Positions 52,355 through 61,066 of a stretch of 64,000 nucleotides of DNA are shown one piece after another. The DNA lies in contig NZ_LNUV01000001.1 in NCBI RefSeq assembly GCF_001512285.1, positions 1 to 64,000 on the forward strand. Direction: 5' to 3'. Both the position numbers and the translations under genes were made by a program. Positions within the stretch are counted from its first letter, which is position 1; every line of letters begins with the position of its first letter. The notes under the pieces were generated by a model. It saw only the letters and a program-made list of their open reading frames with translations, ran no database searches and was not told the origin of the DNA. The DNA is from Arthrobacter sp. EpRS71. GTDB lineage: Bacteria; Actinomycetota; Actinomycetes; Actinomycetales; Micrococcaceae.

Positions 52355-54745
52355 ATGAAAATCGCAATCGTTGGAGGCGGCCCGGGCGGCCTGTACTTCG
52401 CAGCATTGATGAAGCAGCTGGATCCGTCCCACGACATCACCCTCTGGGAACGCAACGCTGCCAGCGACACCTTTGGTTTCGGCGTCGTATTTTCCGATGA
52501 GACCCTGGGCGGAATCGGCAACGCCGATCCTGTGGTGGCTGAATACATGAGCCGCCGCTTCGCCCGTTGGTCGGACATCGACATCCACTTCGGTGGTGAA
52601 ATGATCACCGTGGGCGGCCAGGGCTTCGCGGCCATGAGCCGTAAGGAATTGCTGGAACTGCTGCAGCGCCGGTGCATCGAACTCAACGTGGACGTGCGAT
52701 TCAGCACCCTCGCCCCAGCCATCGAGGAACTCGAAGCCAACTACGATCTTGTGCTGGCAGCTGACGGCATCAACTCGCAGATCCGCGCCAAGTACGCAGA
52801 CGCCTTCCAGCCGGATCTGGACCCCCGCACCAACAAGTTCATGTGGCTCGGTACCAACCAGGTGTTTGAGGCCTTCAAGTTCTTCGTGAAGGAAACCGAG
52901 TGGGGCGTCATGCAGATCCACGGCTACCCGTACTCGGATGAGGGCTCCACGTTCATCGTGGAAATGCATCAGGACGTGTGGCACGCCGCGGGCTTTGACG
53001 AAACCGCCAACGAGGTCTTCCCTCCCGGCGTTTCCGACGAGAAATCCATCGCCAAAATCCGCGAAATTTTCGCCGAAGAGCTGGACGGGTACGACGTCCT
53101 GACCAACAACTCCAAGTGGATCAACTTCACCACGGTCCGCAACCAGAGCTGGCGCAAGGGCAATGTTGTGCTCCTGGGTGACGCCGCCCACACCGCACAC
53201 TTCTCCATCGGCTCCGGCACCAAACTGGCCATGGAGGACTCGCTGGCGTTGGCAGCCTGCCTGCACGAGCACCCCGACATCGAGGCCGCACTGGAAGCCT
53301 ACGAGACCGAGCGGCGGCCCGTGGTGGCATCCACGCAGCGCGCAGCCCAGGCGTCCTTGGAATGGTTTGAGCGCATCGGCCAGTACAAGGACCAGGATCC
53401 CACCCAGTTCGCGTTCAACCTGCTGACCCGCAGCCGCCGCATCACCCAGGAAAACCTGCGCCTCCGCGATCCTGAGTTCGCCGATGCCGTGGACCGCGAC
53501 TTTGCTGAATCCCAGGGTCTCAGCGAGGTGGCGCCGGCCATGTTCCAGCCCTTCCGCATTGGTGGGCTGGAGCTGAAGAACCGCATTGTGGTTTCCCCGA
53601 TGGACATGTACTCGGCCACTGATGGTGTTCCTGGTGACTTCCACAAGGTCCACCTGGGTTCCAAGGCTCTCGGCGGTGCCGGCTTGGTGATGACCGAAAT
53701 GGTCTGCGTTTCCGAAGCCGGCCGCATCACGCCCGGCTGCAGTGGCCTGTACACGGATGAGCAGCGTGACAGCTGGAAGGAAATCGTGGACTTCGTCCAC
53801 AGCCGTTCCACCGCCAAGATCGGTGCCCAACTGGGCCACTCGGGCCGCAAGGGCTCCACCAAACTCATGTGGGAAGGCATCGACCAGCCCCTCGAGTCCG
53901 GCAACTGGACCGCCGTCGGCCCGTCGGCCCTGCCGTACAGCGCGGAGAACCAGACCCCCGTAGAGCTTGACCGCGCGGGCATGGACGCCATCAAGGCGGA
54001 GTTCGTCGCTTCGACGGTTCGTGCCGAGGCGGCAGGCTTCGATCTCCTGGAGATCCACGCCGCGCACGGCTACCTGCTGTCCTCCTTCCTGTCACCGGTG
54101 TCCAACAAGCGGACCGACGAATACGGCGGCAGCTTGGAGAACCGGCTGCGGTTCCCGTTGGAAGTGTTCGACGCCGTTCGCGCGGCCTGGCCTGCCGAGA
54201 AGCCTGTGACTGTGCGCATCTCCGCCACCGACTGGATCGAGGGCGGCAACACTTCCGACGATTCTGTGGCCATCGCCGCGGCCTTTGTTGAGCACGGTGC
54301 TGCCGGCTTGGATGTTTCCACCGGACAGGTGGCCAAGGAAGAGAAGCCCGCTTTCGGCCGCAGCTACCAGACGCCGTTCGCCGACCGCATCCGCCAGGAA
54401 GTTGCCGCACCGGCAGGCGTGGCTGTCATCGCCGTCGGCGCCATCTCCACGTACGACGACGTGAACTCCATCCTCCTCGCAGGCCGCGCGGACCTGATCG
54501 CTCTGGGCCGCACGCACCTTTACGACCCCCAGTGGACGCTGCACGCCGCCGCTGAACAGGAATATCAAGGCCCCGGTGCCCAGTGGATCCCGCAGTTCCG
54601 TGCGGGTCGCCGCAAGCCACCGAGCTCACGCACTGACGCCGTTCGTCCCCGTCTGTCCTTGCTGAAGGAAGCGGACCTTGACGAGGTCAACACCCACCTT
54701 CGTTGGACTCCCGAGTCCGCCGCCGCATCGGTTTTGGTGAAGTAG
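52355..54745 (+). CDS. Fused FAD aryl-CoA monooxygenase / old yellow enzyme reductase
   Basis: 796 residues. About 1-390 is a flavoprotein hydroxylase with GGGPGG (7-12) and GDAAHTAHFSIGSG. About 395-760 is an OYE-family FMN domain (MFQPFRIGGLELKNRIVVSP, HAAHGYLLSSFLSP). The pair is the layout of 2-aminobenzoyl-CoA monooxygenase/reductase of Azoarcus and of salicylyl-CoA 5-hydroxylase homologues. It hydroxylates the CoA-bound ring at C5. With RidA nearby an amino substrate is possible; with a gentisate-type route salicylate is possible. Confidence 0.9.
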   Translation: MKIAIVGGGPGGLYFAALMKQLDPSHDITLWERNAASDTFGFGVVFSDETLGGIGNADPVVAEYMSRRFARWSDIDIHFGGEMITVGGQGFAAMSRKELLELLQRRCIELNVDVRFSTLAPAIEELEANYDLVLAADGINSQIRAKYADAFQPDLDPRTNKFMWLGTNQVFEAFKFFVKETEWGVMQIHGYPYSDEGSTFIVEMHQDVWHAAGFDETANEVFPPGVSDEKSIAKIREIFAEELDGYDVLTNNSKWINFTTVRNQSWRKGNVVLLGDAAHTAHFSIGSGTKLAMEDSLALAACLHEHPDIEAALEAYETERRPVVASTQRAAQASLEWFERIGQYKDQDPTQFAFNLLTRSRRITQENLRLRDPEFADAVDRDFAESQGLSEVAPAMFQPFRIGGLELKNRIVVSPMDMYSATDGVPGDFHKVHLGSKALGGAGLVMTEMVCVSEAGRITPGCSGLYTDEQRDSWKEIVDFVHSRSTAKIGAQLGHSGRKGSTKLMWEGIDQPLESGNWTAVGPSALPYSAENQTPVELDRAGMDAIKAEFVASTVRAEAAGFDLLEIHAAHGYLLSSFLSPVSNKRTDEYGGSLENRLRFPLEVFDAVRAAWPAEKPVTVRISATDWIEGGNTSDDSVAIAAAFVEHGAAGLDVSTGQVAKEEKPAFGRSYQTPFADRIRQEVAAPAGVAVIAVGAISTYDDVNSILLAGRADLIALGRTHLYDPQWTLHAAAEQEYQGPGAQWIPQFRAGRRKPPSSRTDAVRPRLSLLKEADLDEVNTHLRWTPESAAASVLVK

Positions 54746-54747
54746 CC

Positions 54748-56106
54748 ATGGCCACCGCACCAGTCAATAACTGGAACGTGCCCAAGAAGACCACCGGCCT
54801 GGTGTTGTTCTGCTGCTGGCTCGCGATCCTCGCCGAAGGCTACGACGTCGGCGTCCTTGGGGCCATCCTTCCGGCGCTTGCCGAGTACAAGGAATGGAAC
54901 CTTAGCCCGCTGGCACTCGGCGGTCTGGGATCATATGCCTTGATCGGCATGCTTATCGGCGCCCTTTTCATAGGCACCCTCAGTGACCTCGTGGGCCGCA
55001 AAAAGATGCTCTTGGCCTCCATGGCGATCTTCACCCTCACCCAGGCTGGGGCTGCGTGGGCTCCGACGCCGGAACTCTTCGGCCTGTTCCGGCTCATTGG
55101 CGGGCTGGGCATGGGCGGTGTCATTCCGGTGGCAGCGGCCCTGACCATTGAATACTCGGCGCCGAACAAGCGCTCCTACAACTACGGCCTGATGTACTCC
55201 GGCTACTCGCTGGGTATTGTGGCCGCAGCACTGGCAGCCCTGTTTGTCCTGCCCATGGGTGGTTGGCGGGCAGTGATCGCCATCGGCGCCGCACCAGTGG
55301 TCCTGATTCCGATCATCTGGAAGTTCCTGCCTGAATCCTTGGAATTCCTGGAGTCAAAGGGCCGGAAGTCAGAGGCCAAGACCTTGGCCGCCAAGCTGCA
55401 GATCACCGACTACCGGCCAGTGGTTGCCGTTGCCCCCTCAGGTGCGCAGGTGGCTGATCCGTGGTGGAAGACCATCACCACCATGTTCTCCATGAAGTAC
55501 TTGCGCTCCACCGTCTTCTTCTGGATCTCCCTGTTCCTGGGCCTCCTGCTGGTTTACGGATTGAACACCTGGTTGCCGAGCATCATGAAGAAGGCCGGCT
55601 ATGACCTGGGCTCGTCCCTGACGTTCCTCCTGGTCTTCAGCCTTGCCTCGGCCATTGGTGGCTTGCTCCTTGGCCGGGCGGCGGACAAGTACGGCAAGAA
55701 GCTCATCCTGGTGGTGTTCTACATCCTGGGCGGCCTGGGCATCATGCTCCTGGTCTTCCCCAACACCATGGTGGTGAACCTGTTGTTCGTGGCCTTCGCC
55801 GGGATCGGTTCCATTTCCACATCGCTGGTCCTGACCGGCTACATTGCCGACTACTACCCGGCCAAGGTCCGTGGCACGGCAACGGGCTGGGCGTTGAGCT
55901 TCGCCCGACTGGGTGCCATTTCCGGACCGTTGATCGGTGGTTGGATCGCAGGTTCCAAGCTGCCCTTTGAGGCCAACTTCGCCATCTTTGCTGGCATCGC
56001 GGTACTGGCGGCCGGTGCTGTGGCGATGATTCCCAAGCCACAGCCTGAGGGGCCGGTTGCCGCCGTCGACGTCGACCCCGACGACGCCACCGTCAGCGCC
56101 CGATAG
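54748..56106 (+). CDS. MFS transporter, aromatic acid:H+ symporter (AAHS) type
   Basis: 452 residues with twelve hydrophobic segments. The AAHS motif near the N terminus, EGYDVGVLGAILPAL, carries the Asp typical of BenK/PcaK, and the loop GTLSDLVGRKKM is canonical. It should import the benzoate-type substrate of the CoA ligase. Starts 2 bp after the preceding stop, so it belongs to this operon. Confidence 0.9.
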   Translation: MATAPVNNWNVPKKTTGLVLFCCWLAILAEGYDVGVLGAILPALAEYKEWNLSPLALGGLGSYALIGMLIGALFIGTLSDLVGRKKMLLASMAIFTLTQAGAAWAPTPELFGLFRLIGGLGMGGVIPVAAALTIEYSAPNKRSYNYGLMYSGYSLGIVAAALAALFVLPMGGWRAVIAIGAAPVVLIPIIWKFLPESLEFLESKGRKSEAKTLAAKLQITDYRPVVAVAPSGAQVADPWWKTITTMFSMKYLRSTVFFWISLFLGLLLVYGLNTWLPSIMKKAGYDLGSSLTFLLVFSLASAIGGLLLGRAADKYGKKLILVVFYILGGLGIMLLVFPNTMVVNLLFVAFAGIGSISTSLVLTGYIADYYPAKVRGTATGWALSFARLGAISGPLIGGWIAGSKLPFEANFAIFAGIAVLAAGAVAMIPKPQPEGPVAAVDVDPDDATVSAR

Positions 56107-56114
56107 GAGCAATC

Positions 56115-56519
56115 ATGGACAGGTTTCCGGAGGCGTGCGTCGAGCGAACGGTGGAATGGGTGGACACCGACGCCTCCGGACACCAGCACAACTCGGCCAT
56201 CCTGCGCTGGGTTGAGGCTGCCGAGGCCGAGCTGTTCCGAAAGCTGGAGCTGCCGGACTATTTCCCCAGCGCCCCGCGGGTGCAGCAAGTCATCAATTAC
56301 AAGGCCAAGCTGTGGTTCGGCCAGCGCATCACCGCCACGGTGAGGATCCACGCGCTTGGCCGAACCTCGCTGACGCTCGCCTTTGAGGTGATGTCCGACG
56401 CCGGTGAGGTAGCCGCGTACGGGACGGTCACCACGGTGCACGTCCCCTACGGCACTACCTCGGCGCAGCCCTGGCCGGAGCATCTGGTCCGGGCTGTCGA
56501 GGCTGCGCGGGGTTCCTGA
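56115..56519 (+). CDS. 4HBT-type hot-dog thioesterase
   Basis: 134 residues with the catalytic Asp in VEWVDTDASGHQHNSAILRW, typical of 4-hydroxybenzoyl-CoA thioesterases. It would release the free hydroxylated acid after ring hydroxylation. AGGAG precedes the ATG; 8 bp after the transporter. Last gene of the cluster. Confidence 0.85.
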   Translation: MDRFPEACVERTVEWVDTDASGHQHNSAILRWVEAAEAELFRKLELPDYFPSAPRVQQVINYKAKLWFGQRITATVRIHALGRTSLTLAFEVMSDAGEVAAYGTVTTVHVPYGTTSAQPWPEHLVRAVEAARGS

Positions 56520-56531
56520 GCGCGCTGGACG

Positions 56532-56572
56532 GCAGCCAACACCACCGTTGAAGCTTGAGGTGGGTTGGCTGC
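56532..56572. terminator. Stem-loop between convergent genes after the aryl-CoA cluster
   Basis: Arms GCAGCCAACACCACC (56532-56546) and GGTGGGTTGGCTGC (56559-56572) pair with one bulge. Likely bidirectional terminator. Confidence 0.7.
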
Positions 56573-56592
56573 TGTCTCGGCGTAGGGGGTGG

Positions 56593-57126
56593 TTAGCGCA
56601 GGCCCTTGAGGATGTTCTTGGGGCGCTGCATCTCGCCGTGCTTGGCGCCAAGGATGATTACCCAAGCTGCGAAGGCCGGGATGGCCCACTGGAGTGCTTT
56701 CAGCTGGGTTTGGGCTGACTTTAGTTCATCCGAAGCGCTCGCGCGGGGTTCCGTGGCTCCTTCGGCGCCTTCCTCGGAAAGCTCGTCCACCTTCTTGCCC
56801 ACTACACCTGCGTATAGGGTCACGGCTGCTCCGGCCAGAGTCACCACGGTTTTGTAGATGGTGTTTGAGGCGACGCTGTCCTGCTTGGCGATCCGGCCCT
56901 TGTTCTCCCAAGCGATGGCCAGGTCCGCAGCCAGGTGTCCTGCAAAAGCTGCGGTCTGAACGGGGGCCCATTTGCCCCAGCCCTTGCTTGAAAGGCGCGT
57001 GCGCTCGGTGGGATCTTTGGCCTCTGCGGCGGCACCGTTAAGTCCAATGGCGCCCATCAGTGAGCCGCCGAACCATGCGGCGGCGGTGAGGTCGTGAATG
57101 GAGCGGGCTACGAGATTCCCTGCCAT
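56593..57126 (-). CDS. Conserved hypothetical membrane protein
   Basis: 177 residues, three to four hydrophobic segments (AAAWFGGSLMGAIGLNG, YKTVVTLAGAAVTLYAGVVG, ALQWAIPAFAAWVIILGA) and an acidic linker. I do not recognise a named family. AGGAAG precedes the ATG. Its promoter region has the 20-bp palindrome at 57197. Confidence 0.65.
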   Translation of the reverse strand: MAGNLVARSIHDLTAAAWFGGSLMGAIGLNGAAAEAKDPTERTRLSSKGWGKWAPVQTAAFAGHLAADLAIAWENKGRIAKQDSVASNTIYKTVVTLAGAAVTLYAGVVGKKVDELSEEGAEGATEPRASASDELKSAQTQLKALQWAIPAFAAWVIILGAKHGEMQRPKNILKGLR

Positions 57127-57196
57127 GATGTGCTTCCTATCGTTGATACGGAAAGTACCTTCCGAGGCAGTGATGGCCTCGAATCAGCGTGCTCCT

Positions 57197-57216
57197 ATAG
57201 TAAGCATGCTTACTAT
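57197..57216. promoter_or_regulatory. Perfect 20-bp palindrome, operator candidate (site 1)
   Basis: ATAGTAAGCATGCTTACTAT is a perfect palindrome 71 bp upstream of the membrane-protein start. A near copy sits at 60004-60023 upstream of another divergent pair. The form is typical of a TetR- or MarR-type operator. Confidence 0.65.
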
Positions 57217-57360
57217 GGCGCGGCCAGCCGGGCAGTCTCCAGAAGAACATCGAGCGCCTGAGACATCACGCATGATCCGTTGATCAGGGCCGACTATGGG
57301 CATGTGAAGCAATCTGAGCGGAAGCATCACCGCACCTATGATGAACTGGACTGGCGCCTG

Positions 57361-58275
57361 ATGTGCGGCGCGGAAATGAGGACCCTTTCGATGTTTGCCG
57401 TCCCGGCACCCCCAGTACGCCACCAGCAGCTGCTCGTCACAATCTTCGGCCTCTACGGCCGGAACGTGGGCGATGCTTTGCCGGTTTCCGCGCTGATTTC
57501 CATGCTGGGTTCACTGGGTTATGACGCCCCCGGCGTGAGGTCGTCAGTGTCCAGGCTCAAAGCCAAGGGGGTGCTGAAGAGCGTCCGTGAGGGCGGCATC
57601 GCCAAGTACAAGATTTCCGAGTCTGTCAGCGATGTTTTCCGCGAAGGCGACCGGAGGATTTTCGCCCCGGAACAACCTGCACCTGTGGACACGTGGGTGC
57701 TTGCGGTGTTTTCCGTGCCGGAATCGATGCGTAACCGCAGGCACCAGTTGCGTTCCGCCCTGTCCGGATTAGGATTTGGTTCGGTGGCCAGCGGTGTCTG
57801 GATTGCGCCGGCACATAAGCTGGAGCAAGCACGGGAACTGCTGACAGCGAGCGGACTGATCGAGTTCGTGGACCTGTTCCGCAGTGATTACGTTTTTGAC
57901 GGCCCCATGAGACCCAAAATCTCCGAGTGGTGGGACCTCAAGGAACTCGATGAGCAGTTCACCGAGTTCCTCGAGCTGTACAGGGACGCCGGGCAGCAGT
58001 GGACTGAACGGGTTGGTGACGATCCTGATGTTGCTTTGGCAGAGTCCACGGAAGAGCTGCGGCGTGATGCGTTCCGTTACTACATTCCGATGCTCACCAT
58101 GTGGCGGCGGTTCCCCTACCGGGACCCGAATCTGCCTGCCGATTACCTTCCGCCCGAGTGGCATGGTCCTGCGGTGCGCAGGACGTTCCAAGCGGTTCAT
58201 CGCCTGGCATCACCCTTGGCCGCTGCGCATGCGCACGAGGTCATCGCCGAGGCCTTGGATCCGGCTGTAGCCTGA
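57361..58275 (+). CDS. PaaX-family transcriptional regulator
   Basis: About 304 residues from ATG 57361. Winged-helix N-terminal domain, then the PaaX C-terminal domain (VLAVFSVPES, WIAPAHKLEQA, RFPYRDPNLPADYLP). PaaX regulators respond to aryl-CoA compounds such as phenylacetyl-CoA. Start is uncertain: TTG 57280, GTG 57304, ATG 57376 and ATG 57391 (best-placed GAGG) are alternatives. Could sense an intermediate of the adjacent cluster, but this is inference. Confidence 0.8.
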   Translation: MCGAEMRTLSMFAVPAPPVRHQQLLVTIFGLYGRNVGDALPVSALISMLGSLGYDAPGVRSSVSRLKAKGVLKSVREGGIAKYKISESVSDVFREGDRRIFAPEQPAPVDTWVLAVFSVPESMRNRRHQLRSALSGLGFGSVASGVWIAPAHKLEQARELLTASGLIEFVDLFRSDYVFDGPMRPKISEWWDLKELDEQFTEFLELYRDAGQQWTERVGDDPDVALAESTEELRRDAFRYYIPMLTMWRRFPYRDPNLPADYLPPEWHGPAVRRTFQAVHRLASPLAAAHAHEVIAEALDPAVA

Positions 58276-58296
58276 CGCTTTGCCTGGTGTTCCCCA

Positions 58297-59079
58297 CTAC
58301 TCGTTGGCGCGGGGTGCGTCGATGATGCCGAAAATTTCGCCTTGCGGGGCCTGGACAAGTGCCATGCGTCCCATCGGACTTTCAGCAACTGGCCTCAGGT
58401 GGGTGGCGCCAAGCTCCAACGCCCGCGTGGCAGTGCCGTTCACGTAGTCGCTGGCGAACCACGTCATCCAGTGGCCGGGCGTGTGCTCTGAGAGGTCGGT
58501 GTCGTGATGGATACCGCCCACCTCGCGGCCGTCCAGTGGTCTGCGGATGGTGGAGTAGACCAGGCCTTCTTCAGTGGTGTCCTGGTAGCTGACATCGAAG
58601 ACCTCCGCATAGAAGGCTCGCGCTGAGGCGTAGTGGCGGGTGTGGAGCTCGTTCCAGCACAGCGCGCCGTGCTCATTGACGCGTTCCGCGCCGATATGGG
58701 TGCCTGCCTGCCACACGCCGAAGGTTGCGCCCACGCTGTCAGTTGCCAACGCCAATCGCCCGGATTCCATGACGTCGAAGGGAGGGGCAAGCAGCTCTCC
58801 GCCGGCCGCGCTGATCTTCTTGGCGGTGACATCGACGTCATCCGAAGCCAGGAATGTGGTCCAGACGGTGGGCATGCCCGGATCCTGTTTGGGGCCCAGC
58901 CCGGCAACGGCACGCCCACCGACATGCGCCAAGAGGTAATCCCCGGAGCCTTGACCGCCGGATACGAACTTCCAGCCGAATAGATCCGAGTAGAAGGCCT
59001 GCGCCGCGTTGAGGTCGTCGACACCCAGGTCCACCCACAGGGGCGTTGCTGCGGGCCAGTTAGAGATTTTGGTGGACAC
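58297..59079 (-). CDS. VOC-family protein with two glyoxalase-like domains
   Basis: 260 residues. Two repeated VOC modules (WVDLGVDDLNAAQAFYSDLF and WNELHTRHYASARAFYAEVF). VOC domains bind metal and include glyoxalases, dioxygenases and resistance proteins; activity unknown. GTG at 59079 follows GAGGAG. Confidence 0.78.
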   Translation of the reverse strand: MSTKISNWPAATPLWVDLGVDDLNAAQAFYSDLFGWKFVSGGQGSGDYLLAHVGGRAVAGLGPKQDPGMPTVWTTFLASDDVDVTAKKISAAGGELLAPPFDVMESGRLALATDSVGATFGVWQAGTHIGAERVNEHGALCWNELHTRHYASARAFYAEVFDVSYQDTTEEGLVYSTIRRPLDGREVGGIHHDTDLSEHTPGHWMTWFASDYVNGTATRALELGATHLRPVAESPMGRMALVQAPQGEIFGIIDAPRANE

Positions 59080-59114
59080 GTGACTCCTCGGGTTCGGGGC
59101 TCTAAGGGGCAGCT

Positions 59115-59154
59115 GCCTCCCCGGGTGCCCAACGCGCAGGGCACCTGAGGAGGC
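59115..59154. other. Stem-loop in the VOC-gene leader region
   Basis: Arms 59115-59130 (GCCTCCCCGGGTGCCC) and 59139-59154 (GGGCACCTGAGGAGGC) pair with two mismatches. It lies 36 bp upstream of the minus-strand VOC start. Could be an attenuator or leader structure, or a terminator of an upstream transcript. Confidence 0.5.
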
Positions 59155-59253
59155 GGCCATCCATAAAGTGCGGGCCGGACCCGATTCGTGACACGGTTTA
59201 TCACCGGAAATTGGAGAGCTTCGCTCTACGGAAAGAACCTCTGAGGAAAGGAT

Positions 59254-59282
59254 GGCGGGCGAGCGTAAGCCGCTTGCCCGCC
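59254..59282 (-). terminator. Stem-loop after the NADP oxidoreductase gene
   Basis: Arms GGCGGGCGAGCG (59254-59265) and CGCTTGCCCGCC (59271-59282) pair with one wobble over a 5-base loop. On the minus strand it follows the stop codon at 59298, and CCTTTCC comes next. Confidence 0.6.
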
Positions 59283-59297
59283 GTCGTGCGTTGCGGT

Positions 59298-59939
59298 TTA
59301 GACGGTGCGCGGCGCCTGGGCGAGGTTGTCCCGCAATTCCTCGGCGTTCTGGCGGATGACATAGGCGGGACGGTCGCGCTCCACGCGCCAGCTGTCCTCG
59401 AGTGGGCCGATGTTGACGGTGTCGAAGCCGAACTCGTCGTACAGCTTGGTGACCAGGTCCGCGGCTTCGGGGAAGTCGCTCGCGGTGGCCAGTGCGCGTC
59501 GGTTTGGGGTGCCTGCGGGTGTGCCGTCGGTGGTGATGTCCTTGGCGAAGATGTGGTTGAAGCCCTTGGCCACCTTGGACGTGGGCAGATGCTTCTGGAG
59601 AAGCCCGGACGTCGTTGCCTCGCCGTTGTCCAGCGCCGGAATGCGGCCGTCGCGCTCCCAGTAGTAGTTGTTGGTGTCGATGACGATCTTGCCTTCCAGC
59701 GGCTCCGTGGGGATGTCCTGGTAGTTCTTCAAGGGAACGGTCACGACGGCGAAATCGCCCGCCGCTGCTGCCTCGGCTGCCGTGGCCGCCCGGGCACGCG
59801 GCCCAAGTTCCGTGACCAGCTCGCTGAGGGTTTCGGGTCCCCGTGAGTTGCTGATGACGACGTCGTAGCCGAGTTCCACTGCCTTTCGTGCGACTTGGCT
59901 GCCAATGTGTCCTGCACCGATGATTCCGATTGTTGTCAT
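59298..59939 (-). CDS. NADPH-dependent F420 reductase-like oxidoreductase
   Basis: 213 residues with Rossmann motif GIIGAGHIGSQ and the SNSRGPETL segment that follows beta-2 in the F420:NADP oxidoreductase-like family. Next blocks NNYYWERDG and AFNHI-like KGFNHIFA fit this family. Substrate may not be F420 in this lineage. ATG at 59939 is favoured. Divergent from the DUF1508-like gene, with palindrome site 2 between. Confidence 0.78.
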   Translation of the reverse strand: MTTIGIIGAGHIGSQVARKAVELGYDVVISNSRGPETLSELVTELGPRARAATAAEAAAAGDFAVVTVPLKNYQDIPTEPLEGKIVIDTNNYYWERDGRIPALDNGEATTSGLLQKHLPTSKVAKGFNHIFAKDITTDGTPAGTPNRRALATASDFPEAADLVTKLYDEFGFDTVNIGPLEDSWRVERDRPAYVIRQNAEELRDNLAQAPRTV

Positions 59940-60003
59940 GTTTCTGCCAACAACAAGTTGCACACGCCTATTTCCCGCGTGACGCAATATTACTGAAAGG
60001 TTT

Positions 60004-60023
60004 ATACTAAGTAGTCTTACTAT
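60004..60023. promoter_or_regulatory. 20-bp imperfect palindrome, operator candidate (site 2)
   Basis: ATACTAAGTAGTCTTACTAT has arms ATACTAAG and CTTACTAT, 7 of 8 paired. It shares 16 of 20 bases with site 1 at 57197. Lies between the oxidoreductase and DUF1508-like genes. Confidence 0.6.
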
Positions 60024-60054
60024 GCTGAATGGCATCGAAGACGAGGAGGTAGCG

Positions 60055-60366
60055 ATGGCCGGGCATTTGGAACTGGTTGAAACGCCTGATGGGGAATTTC
60101 GGATTCTGATGGTGGACGGCGACGACGTGTTGATGGGACTCTCCAAGCAGTTCTCCACCATGAACGAGGCTGTTGAGGGAGTCGCAGCCATCAGGGAAGT
60201 TGCCGGAACGGGCCTGCTTCGCCCGGCGTCAGCTGAGCGCTATGCCGTTCTTATGCTGGAGGAACCGGTGATCGACTCGGCGCTGGCAGCGCAGGGCGAG
60301 CAAGCCCAGGCGCGAGCCCAATCACCAGCGCGAGCCCAGTCGAACGTGGTCAACTGTGGCAGCTGA
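60055..60366 (+). CDS. DUF1508-like small protein
   Basis: 103 residues. The first 55 (EFRILMVDGDDVLMGLSKQF, NEAVEGVAAIREVA) resemble a YegP/DUF1508 half-repeat; the tail is Ala/Gln-rich with a repeated ARAQS motif. ATG at 60055 has GAGGAGG upstream. Overlaps the next gene by 11 bp. Confidence 0.55.
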   Translation: MAGHLELVETPDGEFRILMVDGDDVLMGLSKQFSTMNEAVEGVAAIREVAGTGLLRPASAERYAVLMLEEPVIDSALAAQGEQAQARAQSPARAQSNVVNCGS

Positions 60367-61060
60367 CGGAGCAACAAAAAAGCAGCGTGGCGTTCTCTTC
60401 GATGTGGATGGAACCCTGATCGACTCCAGCTACTTCCACGCCATGGCGTGGTGGCAGGCTTTCCGACGCGAAGGGCTGGACATCGAGATGTCCGCCATCC
60501 ACCGGCGCGTCGGCATGGGCGGCGACAAGCTGATCGAGAGCTTGGTCCCGGACTGTCCAGAGGACATGCAGGAAGAGCTGAAGTCCGCACACAGCGCCGT
60601 GTTCTCAACGTTCTGGCCCACGCTGCGGCCTTTCGAATCAGTTCAAAATCTCTTGGCCGCCTGCTCGGACGCCGGGCTGGCCGTGGGGCTGGCGTCATCA
60701 GCGCAGGACCGCGACCTGGAAGTAAGCCGCCACCTCCTGGACGCCGGCTCCTCCATCGACGCATGGACCAGCTCCAACGACGCCAAGGAGAGCAAGCCCG
60801 CGCCGGACATCCTGCTTGCCTGCCTGGACAAGCTGGGACTCACACCGCAGGACGCGGTCTTCGTTGGTGATGCAGTCTGGGACGTGAAGGCCGGCGCCGC
60901 AATTGGCATGCCCGTGATCGCACTGACCTGCGGCGGAATCAGCGAAGCCGAACTTCGCGACGCAGGTGCCGCAGAGGTCTATGACAATCCACGGCACCTG
61001 TTGGAGCATCTGGAAACCAGCATCATCGGCAAGCTGGCGACGGGGCAGCGGGACGCCTGA
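60356..61060 (+). CDS. HAD-superfamily phosphatase
   Basis: 234 residues. HAD motifs I DVDGTL, II SSAQD, III KPAPD and IV GDAVWDV are all present, with a helical cap (subfamily IA). Such enzymes hydrolyse sugar phosphates or phosphoglycolate; substrate unknown. GTG start overlaps the upstream gene end. Confidence 0.87.
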   Translation: MAADGATKKQRGVLFDVDGTLIDSSYFHAMAWWQAFRREGLDIEMSAIHRRVGMGGDKLIESLVPDCPEDMQEELKSAHSAVFSTFWPTLRPFESVQNLLAACSDAGLAVGLASSAQDRDLEVSRHLLDAGSSIDAWTSSNDAKESKPAPDILLACLDKLGLTPQDAVFVGDAVWDVKAGAAIGMPVIALTCGGISEAELRDAGAAEVYDNPRHLLEHLETSIIGKLATGQRDA

Positions 61061-61066
61061 CCCCGA

